Below are positions 13,795 through 21,308 of a stretch of DNA of 34,602 bases, piece after piece. Both the position numbers and the translations under genes were made by a program. The DNA lies in NCBI GenBank assembly GCA_903864915.1, contig CAIPHS010000006.1, positions 1-34,602 on the forward strand, given 5' to 3'. The number at the start of each line of letters is the position of its first letter. Position 1 is the stretch's first letter. The stretch is from an uncultured Candidatus Woesearchaeota archaeon. Lineage in GTDB: Archaea > Nanobdellota > Nanobdellia > UBA10117. The notes under the pieces were generated by a model, which saw nothing but the letters and a program-made list of their open reading frames with translations, searched no databases and was not told the DNA's origin.

Positions 13795-15297
13795 TTAGGG
13801 TGTTGTAAGCAGAGTTCTTTGCGGTTTTCCAGTCCTTTCAATATCCCTCTGTTCTTCAAATTTAAGCAGGTCTTCTCTTGTAATGTTCTCAGGATATTTA
13901 TTATTAAGGCAGGCCAGACACAAGTTTTCCCCGAGCTCAATGGCTTTTGTAATGCCTGATATATCAAGATATGTCAGCGAGTCTGCACCCAGATACTGCC
14001 TTATTTCCTCAACTGTTTTTTCTGATGCAATAAGCTCCTTCCTTGTCGGAATGTCAATCCCCAAAATACACGGATGTTTTATCGGCGGGCAGGCTACTAT
14101 AAAATGAACTTCTTTTGCTCCATGGTCTTTCAAAACCCGCACAACTTTTCTTGATGTCGCGCCCCTGACGATGGAATCGTCAACAATCCCTAGTGATTTG
14201 CCCCTGATCTGGTATACAATCGGCGTGAGCTTGAATTCAATCTCATTCACTCTTGACTTCTCATCCGGCATGATGAAACTTCTTCCAGTGTAGCGGTTTT
14301 TATCAAAGACCTCAACATGGGCTTTTCCCAACTCTGCAGCAATTCCCTGTGCGGTTGCCCTGCCAGAATCCGGAACACACGCGATGACATCAATCTTGTC
14401 TGCAATTCCGTTTTCTTTCAGCTGCCTTGCAAGAATATGCCCCATTCTTTCCCTGACAGTATAGATATTCTTGTTCTCGATTGATGAAGACGGCCTTGCG
14501 AAATAAATCCACTCAAACATACAATGCATTTTCTTGTTTTGCTGGATTATTTTCGTGGTAATGTTCATGTCCTTGTCAATCCAGATCGCCTCTCCGGGCA
14601 TTACGTCCCTGATTATCTTGTATCCCAGAATATCAAGCGCGCAGGTTTCGGATGCGAATGCGTAGCTCACCTTTCCGTTCTCCTGCCTGGAGCCAAAAAC
14701 CAGTGGCCTGATTGCATAGGGGTCGCGGAAAGCTACAAAACCTCCATCCATCAACACTGCCAAAACTGAATAGCTGCCTTTGAGCTGCATCATTAAAGTT
14801 TCGAGCGCTTGAAACACACGCTCCTTTGTTATTTTCTTGTCAACTGCTATCTGCGATAATAGTTCTATAAACAAATGATTTATCGCGACAACATCGCAAG
14901 TGGATTGTGAATACCTTCTTACAGAGGCCATCTTTTCTCTTATTTGCTCTGCATTTACAATGTTGCCGTTATGCACCATTGCAACACCCGAAATGTTTTC
15001 ATAAGTCGGCTGTGCATCCCTTTTCCTGTTTGATTTGTTCTGATCCCCTATTGTCGGGTATCTTACCTGACCGATGCCGATGTCGCCCTTCATTGACTCC
15101 AAAACATCTTGTGAAAAAATATCAGCCACAAGGCCAGCGTCCTTGTACAAATAAGGAGTATTCCAGTTTTCCAGCGTAAAAATTCCCGCAGAATCCTGGC
15201 CCCTGTGCTGCAGCGCCCTCAGGGCATTGAAAATTTTGAATGAAACATTCTTCGAGCCAGTTATACCTATTATTCCGCAAATATCAGCACTCTCCAA
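13795..15297 (-). CDS. purF: Amidophosphoribosyltransferase
   Basis: The 500-aa enzyme makes phosphoribosylamine from PRPP and glutamine, the first step of purine synthesis. The Ntn glutaminase nucleophile is C7 (ICGIIGITGS). HRGQDSAGI follows, and the PRPP loop is GIVDDSIVRGATSR. Cys residues in MHCMFEW, HPCILG and NLCLACLN fit the 4Fe-4S cluster of the Bacillus-type enzyme. The start is TTG 15297 with a six-residue propeptide (MESADI); no in-frame ATG exists before an upstream stop. No other purine gene is in the window. Confidence 0.93.
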   Translation of the reverse strand: MESADICGIIGITGSKNVSFKIFNALRALQHRGQDSAGIFTLENWNTPYLYKDAGLVADIFSQDVLESMKGDIGIGQVRYPTIGDQNKSNRKRDAQPTYENISGVAMVHNGNIVNAEQIREKMASVRRYSQSTCDVVAINHLFIELLSQIAVDKKITKERVFQALETLMMQLKGSYSVLAVLMDGGFVAFRDPYAIRPLVFGSRQENGKVSYAFASETCALDILGYKIIRDVMPGEAIWIDKDMNITTKIIQQNKKMHCMFEWIYFARPSSSIENKNIYTVRERMGHILARQLKENGIADKIDVIACVPDSGRATAQGIAAELGKAHVEVFDKNRYTGRSFIMPDEKSRVNEIEFKLTPIVYQIRGKSLGIVDDSIVRGATSRKVVRVLKDHGAKEVHFIVACPPIKHPCILGIDIPTRKELIASEKTVEEIRQYLGADSLTYLDISGITKAIELGENLCLACLNNKYPENITREDLLKFEEQRDIERTGKPQRTLLTTP

Positions 15298-15311
15298 TTC
15301 TATGATTCTAA

Positions 15312-15323
15312 AATTATTAATAA
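15312..15323 (-). promoter_or_regulatory. TATA-like box of purF
   Basis: On the minus strand CTTATTAATAATTT lies about 20 nt before the TTG start of purF. The short distance implies a leaderless or nearly leaderless mRNA and supports a start in this region. Confidence 0.35.
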
Positions 15324-15339
15324 GGATTTGTATTCAGCA

Positions 15340-15427
15340 GAAGCTCACAAGCTTTCGCTTGCGGGGAGAACTATTATGCGGCAGCGCAAAGGCCTAGCTT
15401 TGCTGGCTGCGTTTTATTCTAAAACGC
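15340..15427 (-). other. Three consecutive hairpins between tRNA-Lys and purF
   Basis: On the minus strand three stems follow the tRNA. GCGTTTTA/TAAAACGC (15409-15427, perfect 8 bp, overlapping the tRNA discriminator base). An interrupted GCAGC..CAAAG/CTTTG..GCTGC stem (15381-15410). CAAGC-GAAA-GCTTG with a GNRA tetraloop (15348-15361), extendable by a G-U and a C-G pair. They could be tRNA 3'-trailer structure, a terminator or a small structured RNA. I see no C/D box pair. Confidence 0.4.
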
Positions 15428-15541
15428 GGGCCCGACGAGATTTGAACTCGCGACTCCCAGCTTACTAACGCAGTTAGTTCCGCAAAACGGAACTTTTTGC
15501 GATAAAAGGCTGGTGCTCTAACCTGGCTGAGCTACGGGCCC
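15427..15541 (-). tRNA. tRNA-Lys (UUU) with 40-nt intron at 37/38
   Basis: The minus strand folds into a full cloverleaf. Acceptor stem is GGGCCCG/CGGGCCC with discriminator G, D-arm GCTC..GAGC, anticodon stem CCAGC/GCTGG and T-arm GCGAG-TTCAAAT-CTCGT. The anticodon loop is C-U-UUU-A | A, giving anticodon UUU. The exons are 15503-15541 and 15427-15462; the intron is 15463-15502. CCA is not encoded. The intron folds as CGCA/TGCG, then AGTTCCG/CGGAACT. The bulge-helix-bulge central helix (CUUU/UUAG) has only two good pairs. Confidence 0.92.
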
Positions 15542-15577
15542 ACAAAACTGAAAGAAAAAGTTTGTTTTTAAGCTTAT

Positions 15578-15766
15578 TTACTTCTTGGAAGACCGTTTGC
15601 CGTATTTCTTGTTCTGCCAGTTGTAGCTTCGCATCTTCTTATCAGGGTAGCCGCAATGGCTGCATCGCTTGTTTTGAAAGTGATAACTATGCCTGCCACA
15701 CCTTCTACATCGGATGTGGGATTTCTTTCCAGTTCGTCTTCCTTTTGCTGGTGTTCCTTTAGACAT
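15578..15766 (-). CDS. rpl37e: Large-subunit ribosomal protein eL37
   Basis: The 62-aa basic protein has the eL37 zinc ribbon ([13 protein letters not shown], then [17 protein letters not shown]), typical of archaea and eukaryotes. It lies downstream of the LSm gene on the same strand, a common archaeal pairing, but has its own TATA-like GATTTAAAAATAAG (about 15784-15797). Between that and the ATG is ATTTCTAGAGGCTAA, also found before uS12. Confidence 0.95.
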   Translation of the reverse strand: MSKGTPAKGRRTGKKSHIRCRRCGRHSYHFQNKRCSHCGYPDKKMRSYNWQNKKYGKRSSKK

Positions 15767-15783
15767 AGTTAGCCTCTAGAAAT
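15767..15783 (-). promoter_or_regulatory. Leader/promoter-proximal motif shared with uS12
   Basis: The minus strand reads ATTTCTAGAGGCTAA followed by CTATG. The uS12 gene has ATTTCTAGAGGCTAA followed by ACTATG. It contains a possible Shine-Dalgarno (AGAGG). The TATA spacing, however, would place transcription start close to the ATG. Confidence 0.45.
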
Positions 15784-15796
15784 CTTATTTTTAAAT

Positions 15797-16030
15797 CTAT
15801 GGGCTTGGTGCTACAAGGACAATCATGTCTCCGCGTATGAAAACGTCGCCAATTTTCCTCTGAACCTGGCCTTCCTCATTGCGTTCTTCAGCATCTGACA
15901 GAACCATGTTTATGTGGATGTCGAATGCTCGCAAGATGCCCATTATCTGCTTCTTGGCTTTCGTTTCTACAAGTACGCGCTTTCCCTTTGCTGAATTCAG
16001 CAAATCCAAGGGTCGTTCTATATTTTCCAT
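15797..16030 (-). CDS. Sm-like RNA-binding protein (LSm)
   Basis: The 77-aa protein has the Sm1 motif (VLVETKAKKQIMGILRAFD, then HINMVLSDAEE) and the Sm2 motif (VFIRGDMIVLVAP). Archaeal LSm proteins form heptameric rings that bind U-rich RNA. The start is ATG 16030 (MENIERPLD). The TTG at 16039 in the track is unlikely. Confidence 0.93.
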   Translation of the reverse strand: MENIERPLDLLNSAKGKRVLVETKAKKQIMGILRAFDIHINMVLSDAEERNEEGQVQRKIGDVFIRGDMIVLVAPSP

Positions 16031-16167
16031 GATTGGCAAGGTATTTTAACACTTTAAAAGGTTTTGTAACAAACAAAAGCTATTTAAAATCAATAAAGAA
16101 CCCTCAAAACAGAAATGATGCGCTGAAAGCCCTGATGGCTTTCGCTGATCATTTTGGACAAGCAAAA

Positions 16168-16548
16168 ATGACAATTTGGAAAGCTAGAAGGCAAGGAAAA
16201 AAGGTAACCGGCGGTAAATACTGGCCGGACAAGAAGAAAAGGCTGGCCGAAATGGGCTCAGACCCGCTTCTGACAAGAGTAGGCAAACTTGCCACGAGGG
16301 AAAAGAGAACCAGGGGTGGAAGCCAGATAACCCAGCTAATCACTGTTGACGTTGCTAATATTCTCATAAATGGCAAGTACAAGAAGACTAAAATAAAGCT
16401 GGTACAGGAAAACCCTGCGAACAGAAACTTTGCAAGAATGAATGCCATTACAAAAGGTGCAATTATAGAAACCGATGACGGAACAGCAAAGGTCACTTCA
16501 AGACCTTCAAGAGACGGGATTGTCAACGCTGTGCTGATTAAGAAGTAG
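16168..16548 (+). CDS. rps8e: Small-subunit ribosomal protein eS8
   Basis: The 126-aa protein starts MTIWKARRQGKKVTGGKYWP, matching the eS8 N-terminus, and continues with TRVGKLATREKRTRGGSQ. The C-terminal beta domain ends SRPSRDGIVNAVLIKK. The track ORF begins at 16033, but the extra 45 residues are not part of the family and cover the divergent promoter region. The 137 nt between the LSm and eS8 starts hold only promoter-like A/T-rich sequence. Confidence 0.93.
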   Translation: MTIWKARRQGKKVTGGKYWPDKKKRLAEMGSDPLLTRVGKLATREKRTRGGSQITQLITVDVANILINGKYKKTKIKLVQENPANRNFARMNAITKGAIIETDDGTAKVTSRPSRDGIVNAVLIKK

Positions 16549-16560
16549 GCTTAAAAGATT
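16549..16560 (+). promoter_or_regulatory. TATA-like box of GTPase 1, similar to that of GTPase 2
   Basis: GCTTAAAAGATTT precedes ATG 16579 by about 17 nt. The identical 13-mer occurs at about 17102-17114 before the second GTPase, at nearly the same spacing. The promoter was therefore duplicated with the gene. Confidence 0.45.
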
Positions 16561-16578
16561 TCAATGCCTTTCTATTGC

Positions 16579-17085
16579 ATGGGTGCTACTGCATCCTTGC
16601 AGAAGATTTGCCTGCTAGGACTTCCAGAAGTTGGGAAAACCCAAATTGCCAAGCGTTATACTAGTGACGAATTTGAACGTGGTTATTTCAGCAGCCTTGC
16701 TGTAAAAATCTACAAGCGCGGCACAAACGTAGAATACGAAGGCAAGACTTACACAATTGTCAACTTTATCTGGGACGTGCCTGGGAGCTATTTGCATGGA
16801 GGCGCGAAGCAGCACGTGTTAAGTTACCTAGACAAGGCATCAGGCATCATAGCGGTTTACGACTGCACTAAACCAAATACTGTTGGCGAACTTGAACAGA
16901 TCCTTAAGGAATCCAAAATCATCGGCAAGAAACCGATTATTTTTGCGGCGAACAAGGCAGACCTGCTCCCTGCAGACAAAAGACATACACTTGCGCCGAA
17001 CCGCATATACACAAGTGCCAAGACTGGCGAGAACATACAGGAATTATTCATCATGCTGAACAGGCTGCTGCTTGACAAAATCTGA
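16579..17085 (+). CDS. Ras-like small GTPase, paralog 1
   Basis: The 168-aa protein has the full small-GTPase set: P-loop GLPEVGKT (14-21), WDVPG (65-69) as G3, NKAD (125-128) as G4 and SAKTG (146-150) as G5. A Trp before the DxxG is a hallmark of the Ras/Rab/Arf group. The Ras Gln61 position is not Gln. The switch I Thr seen in paralog 2 is Ser here. I start at ATG 16579 (MGATASLQKICLLG), which aligns with paralog 2; ATG 16564 adds MPFYC. Confidence 0.8.
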   Translation: MGATASLQKICLLGLPEVGKTQIAKRYTSDEFERGYFSSLAVKIYKRGTNVEYEGKTYTIVNFIWDVPGSYLHGGAKQHVLSYLDKASGIIAVYDCTKPNTVGELEQILKESKIIGKKPIIFAANKADLLPADKRHTLAPNRIYTSAKTGENIQELFIMLNRLLLDKI

Positions 17086-17129
17086 AAGCCACCCTAAAGT
17101 AAGCTTAAAAGATTTAGTTCTGACATTTT

Positions 17130-17645
17130 ATGATGAATGCTACGAAAAGCGCGCAGAAAATCTGCGTTTTGGGGTTTTCGGAAAGCGGTAAGACCCAGAT
17201 TATTAGAAAGCATGTTCTTAACGAGTTTAAGGAAAAGTATGATGAAACTCTTGGCGCGCATGTTTACAAGCACACAAAAAACATCAACTACGAAGGCACA
17301 ATTTATACCATTGCAAATTTCCTTTGGGACGTACCTGGGAGGTATCAGCATAAACCATCAAAAGTGCCATTAACGTATATCTACAAGGCAGATGGTGTGA
17401 TAGGCGTTTATGACTGCACTAATCCATCCACCCTCAATGAACTTGAGCGGATTCTACAGGAAAATTCCGATTCAATCGGCAAATCCGCTGTTGTTTTTGC
17501 AGCAAACAAGGCGGATTTGATAGCAAAATCCAAGCGGCCACGGCTGCCTGAAAATCACATGTATGTCAGCGCAAAGACTGGCGAGAACATTGAGAGGCTT
17601 TTGAAGCTGCTTGACAAGAAAATACTTGCAAATGGCAAATTGTAG
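17130..17645 (+). CDS. Ras-like small GTPase, paralog 2
   Basis: The 171-aa protein aligns end to end with paralog 1: P-loop GFSESGKT, switch I with DETLGAHVYKH, G3 LWDVPG, G4 NKAD and G5 SAKTG. The conserved block YDCT.P.T..ELE.IL is shared by both. The tandem arrangement and repeated promoter indicate a local duplication followed by divergence. The tail ANGKL has no lipidation Cys. ATG 17133 is an alternative start. No GAP or GEF-like gene is recognised nearby. Confidence 0.8.
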   Translation: MMNATKSAQKICVLGFSESGKTQIIRKHVLNEFKEKYDETLGAHVYKHTKNINYEGTIYTIANFLWDVPGRYQHKPSKVPLTYIYKADGVIGVYDCTNPSTLNELERILQENSDSIGKSAVVFAANKADLIAKSKRPRLPENHMYVSAKTGENIERLLKLLDKKILANGKL

Positions 17646-17695
17646 TCCGGACATCATAAAGTCTTTTAAAACAAACTAACAAACATTAACTTTAC

Positions 17696-20173
17696 ATGCC
17701 TGAATTATTAGAATCACTTTTGAGTGAGTCAGACGAGCCGGATGACATTCTAGAAAAAATAAAGCTGTTTTTCATAAGCAACGACAACAGGCCGGAAACC
17801 ATCAAAACTCTGGCAAAAAAATTAAGGATTTCCCAAAAAGAACTGCACAACTCCATAAGCAATGATACTGAGCATGCAATTCACAGAAGCAACTTGTTTT
17901 ATTTTGATGAACATTGCCTGAGGGATGAAGCAAAAGCCAAACGCCTGATACGGACAAATTCTGCATTGGAGCAAATAAGATTGTTTTTTGTTAAAACTGA
18001 CAACAAGCGATGTTCTGTTGAGGAGATGGCCAATGGCTTAGGTGCCAGGTTATGCGATATTAGAACTGTTCTTAATGCCAGCAGCCTGATTAGCAAAGAA
18101 TCTGCTTTTTGCCTGGATAAAAAATACTTCACTGAGGACACAAGAATCATAGCCCTTGCCAACACCGACCTGCAGGAGCTGGTTAAAAATGACAAGTTCA
18201 TGCTTGCCGCAGACATATTCACCAACGCTGTAGCGAATGCCAACTCCATGTCTTATGCTGATGTACGAAGCTCTGGCCTAAACCTTGCTTATCTGTATTA
18301 CATCACCCAGAAACACGAGCACGAGGCATGGAACACAGACAGGCCAAAAACATCCGTTGAAAAAAGGCTGGAAATTTGCGGAGTGTCGCACAAGACGCCG
18401 TACGAAAGCTTGCAGGAAGCAGTTTTGAAAAATTTGCTAATGAGAAAAAAGGAAGGCAGGGAAAAGGACGTTGAGATTTTAGACATCATGCTGACTGCTG
18501 ATGAAAGGAAGCTGATGTGTGACAATCTGGTTGACGCCGGGCTTGCTGACGAAACACGTGCAGAATTCACCCTGCTATTCAACGGTAAACAATGGCGCCA
18601 TCATGCCTACCGGCTTAACATTGGCAAGATACAGAAATGTGCAAACAAGAACGAGCTTATCATTAATGAGCTCAACAAACAGGAGACATTGCGCTTGCTT
18701 CATGATGTGATGGATGGCAGCATCGCATATGCGCAACAGGCAACTGATATCAGCAACAACCTCATGGAGAGGCTGGAAAAGCTCGATCTCATAAAAATAG
18801 AGAGTGTTCCCGTAGGATGTTCGCAGGCAGACCCTCAGAATGTGCAGGAGTACAAGGTCATCAGGCTGTCTACAAAACTCCTGAAGTACAACACGCCCAT
18901 AATCACAAAAATACTTGAGGCCGACAAAAGCATCTCCTTGGAATCCACGCTAAGCATGCTAAACTTCGACTGCAACGAGAAAGACCTTGCTGAACTGAAC
19001 AAGCTCGGTGTTAAAACAAAAGATGACTTGCAGAAATTAGCAACAGCCAGCCAAAGCCAGATTGTTGAGCTGCCAAGATTTTTCGAGCCAACATGCTCAA
19101 ACTACAAAAACACAGTGGAAGCTAACGAAAACATCAGGCGAGTAGTAATCAGGGACTACGAAGGGAAATGGAGGTTTTCTGATGCTGTTGCCTATATGAT
19201 GAAACAATCAGATGTTACAGAAGAAAACCTGCGGCTCAAGCTGGAGGTCCTTCTTGTACGGCTGGGCAAGGATGCTAAGAATACACACAACAACCTGCTT
19301 TACAATAAGAACATTGAGGGTATGAAAGCCCAGGCGAAATTCGGCAATGCCAGTATCATAGAGCAGGCGCTTGAAGAAATAAGAACAGCTGAAAATCTGG
19401 AAAAAGCTGAAAAACGGAAGCTAAAACCCTGGAAGCCAGCGCCAGCTGTCAGGCAGCCAAAACCAAAGCCTGCCAGAGTCGAAAGCGTTAATAAATTTAG
19501 CACCCCGAAAAGGAGAATAATTGTGGAGGATAAAACTATGGGAGAATCAGATAAAGTAAACGAGGCTTACGTAATAAATTATGCAGATATTGCAGCTGCG
19601 TTAAAGCACGGTAAAATAGATATCACAAGCAAAGAAGGCCTTACTTATGTTGCTGAAATATGCGAAAATGCAGGCATGCCTGCAAAACCAGCCATGCAAA
19701 GAGCATATGCCACAAGGTACAAAATAAAAGAACTTGGCGGCGTTACAAAGGCAGCAAAGAAAGGAAACCTTGTTGCAATAATGATATATTTGCCAAAATC
19801 AGAAGACTTGGAAGGAAAAACTGGAGAGGCAAAGCCTGCAGAAGAAGTGCACACCGAAGATGCTGCTGCTCCTAAGACAAAAGGCAGAAAGGCAAAAACA
19901 GCAGATCCGATGAAATATGGAATAGAACCAAATTGCCAAACCTACTTGACTTCAATTGGCAAAACTTTGAATGTTTTGATGGAAAATAGCTTATCGGTGA
20001 TGACTTCTGAAGAGCTTGGCAAGGTAGAAGCTGGATTAGCAGAAGTTGATAGTATGCTGAAGGGCTATCTTTCAACCTACGTCATCCATAAACGGGAAGA
20101 ATTGGCAGACGCAACTGCAAAGCTGAAAAAGGCGCAGGATGAGATAAACAGCCTTGAAGACCTTGCAAAGTAA
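17696..20173 (+). CDS. Large unrecognised protein with repeated winged-helix-like units
   Basis: The 825-aa protein starts with two similar units, about 19-82 and 91-152. They begin LEKIKLFFISNDNRPETIKT and LEQIRLFFVKTDNKRCSVEE, each with a helix-turn-helix-like core, a period of about 72 residues. Around 430-450 a helix-hairpin-helix-like pattern appears (LAELNKLGVKTKDDLQKLA). A basic, Pro-rich linker (about 575-612) leads to a separate C-terminal domain and a final coiled-coil-like segment. DNA binding is plausible. The role is unknown. An in-frame ATG at 19538 has a strong ribosome-binding site. Confidence 0.6.
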   Translation: MPELLESLLSESDEPDDILEKIKLFFISNDNRPETIKTLAKKLRISQKELHNSISNDTEHAIHRSNLFYFDEHCLRDEAKAKRLIRTNSALEQIRLFFVKTDNKRCSVEEMANGLGARLCDIRTVLNASSLISKESAFCLDKKYFTEDTRIIALANTDLQELVKNDKFMLAADIFTNAVANANSMSYADVRSSGLNLAYLYYITQKHEHEAWNTDRPKTSVEKRLEICGVSHKTPYESLQEAVLKNLLMRKKEGREKDVEILDIMLTADERKLMCDNLVDAGLADETRAEFTLLFNGKQWRHHAYRLNIGKIQKCANKNELIINELNKQETLRLLHDVMDGSIAYAQQATDISNNLMERLEKLDLIKIESVPVGCSQADPQNVQEYKVIRLSTKLLKYNTPIITKILEADKSISLESTLSMLNFDCNEKDLAELNKLGVKTKDDLQKLATASQSQIVELPRFFEPTCSNYKNTVEANENIRRVVIRDYEGKWRFSDAVAYMMKQSDVTEENLRLKLEVLLVRLGKDAKNTHNNLLYNKNIEGMKAQAKFGNASIIEQALEEIRTAENLEKAEKRKLKPWKPAPAVRQPKPKPARVESVNKFSTPKRRIIVEDKTMGESDKVNEAYVINYADIAAALKHGKIDITSKEGLTYVAEICENAGMPAKPAMQRAYATRYKIKELGGVTKAAKKGNLVAIMIYLPKSEDLEGKTGEAKPAEEVHTEDAAAPKTKGRKAKTADPMKYGIEPNCQTYLTSIGKTLNVLMENSLSVMTSEELGKVEAGLAEVDSMLKGYLSTYVIHKREELADATAKLKKAQDEINSLEDLAK

Positions 20174-20204
20174 GCTTTTCTTTTTCTCTTTTTTATTTTA
20201 TGTA
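20174..20204 (+). terminator. T-rich terminator after the 825-aa gene
   Basis: The sequence after the stop is a long T-rich run (CTTTTCTTTTTCTCTTTTTT), the usual archaeal termination signal. It extends slightly into the end of the convergent gene. Confidence 0.45.
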
Positions 20205-20857
20205 AAATAATCCAAGCAGCAGCTAGAAATGACCTGCTGCTGGTCTAAATACTTCCTTACAATTTCTTTCTCTTTTGAGCCGAGCAACCTTACGCCTTTG
20301 AAATATTTGGCATGAAGACCTTCGGGGCAAAAAACGCGTATGCCATCGTCGTCAGGATCCGGGCTTAGCTTGCGCTCAAGAATGCATTCGTCCGCTTCAA
20401 GTATGACGCCCTTGCACTTTTGAGCTTCAGCACAAACCTTATCCCACCAAGCGTCACCAAAACTCTTTGCTTTCTCTTTCTCCTCTTTAGGCACTCTAAA
20501 CCTATAGCCATCAAGAAAATTACGCCTTATCTTTTCCACCCATTCTTGATCTATACCCGCAGATATCAGCTCCGAATTGATATAAAACTGTTCAGCAATA
20601 GTATTCGCATAGCCCTCTGCAGTCATTAGCGCATCGGAATTGCTGAATCCTTTCATGTATGAATATTTACTGGCAAGATTTTTTTCGACATTTGCAAAAT
20701 ATAGAAAGTTTTTAGTTCCGGGTCTCGCGCGTCCGGGCGGCAAGGTCCCAGTATTGAACAGCACAAGCAGGCTTTCTAGGCTGGTGCCATGAAGCATCAA
20801 AGGCTTCTTTGACAAGCCATTATCCAATAGCTTGGCTATTCTCTCTTTGGGCAGCAT
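20198..20857 (-). CDS. Possible ADP-ribosyltransferase-fold protein
   Basis: The 219-aa protein shows a pattern like Tpt1/KptA and PARP-type enzymes. LMLHGTSLESLLVLFNTGTL is the H-G-T strand followed by a helix. NFLYFANVE sits at the position of the tyrosine or phenylalanine strand. GVILEADECIL and AKYFKGVRLLG come near the end, as in Tpt1 C-termini. The N-terminal Tpt1 winged domain is missing. This is recognition by motif order only. A toxin-like or RNA-repair role is possible; alternatives cannot be excluded. Confidence 0.4.
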   Translation of the reverse strand: MLPKERIAKLLDNGLSKKPLMLHGTSLESLLVLFNTGTLPPGRARPGTKNFLYFANVEKNLASKYSYMKGFSNSDALMTAEGYANTIAEQFYINSELISAGIDQEWVEKIRRNFLDGYRFRVPKEEKEKAKSFGDAWWDKVCAEAQKCKGVILEADECILERKLSPDPDDDGIRVFCPEGLHAKYFKGVRLLGSKEKEIVRKYLDQQQVISSCCLDYFT

Positions 20858-20896
20858 TTTTTTACTAAAAGCAAGAGGGTTTTAAACCTAACCAAA

Positions 20897-20943
20897 AGAC
20901 TTATATATCAATTATATCAATATTGTAATTATAAGAGGTTAAA
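20897..20943 (+). promoter_or_regulatory. Promoter of the small-gene run before tfb
   Basis: A TATA-like ACTTATATATC (about 20899-20909) is followed by an A/T-rich near-palindrome centred on CAATATTG. A ribosome-binding site (AAGAGG) lies just before ATG 20944. Confidence 0.4.
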
Positions 20944-21308
20944 ATGGTTAAAGAAGATATTGAAAACTTAAAAATGAGTTCAAGTCAGATCCAACTGGAT
21001 TTATTGAACATATTGAGAAATACATAGAAAACAGCTGCCCGAACATGGGTGGGAATTACACCCAGCGTGCCTGCCATGACCGTGCAACCCGGTTATACAT
21101 GGCATACAAGATGTTAAGGGATACTAATGATAATAGCGTAATATACAACACCGTCACAACCAAAATTAGGAAAATTATGTCAGACTGTGGAAACAGCAAG
21201 TGTGGTGATGTAGCAATTGGCTTAGACGAGCTGGTTGGTTACCTAAGGAAAGAGGACAAGGCAACCAAAGCGGTTCAACCAGCGGAGGTTAAACCCGATG
21301 GCAGATAG
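20944..21308 (+). CDS. Unrecognised small protein with apparent frameshift
   Basis: ATG 20944 has a clear ribosome-binding site (AAGAGGTTAAA), but its frame stops after 27 codons. The downstream frame, ending at TAG 21308, is coding-like well before its first ATG (21045): it reads EFKSDPTGFIEHIEKYIENS. The two join as MVKEDIENLK + NEFKSDPTGF if one A is added in the five-A run at 20970-20974. It may be a sequencing error, a true mutation or recoding. The joined protein would be about 121 aa and contains several Cys. No family is recognised. Confidence 0.5.

Noticed and set aside
16033-16167. 45-residue N-terminal extension of eS8
   Set aside because: eS8 begins at MTIWKARRQGKK; the extension covers the divergent promoter region with LSm.
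17899-20075. Antisense ORFs in the 825-aa gene
   Set aside because: Ser/Leu/Phe-rich shadow translations with no promoter or conserved motif.
20965-20980. Programmed -1 frameshift site in the gene at 20944
   Set aside because: The run TTAAAAATG does not form a standard X XXY YYZ heptamer in frame and I saw no strong downstream pseudoknot, so a sequencing error or mutation is more likely.
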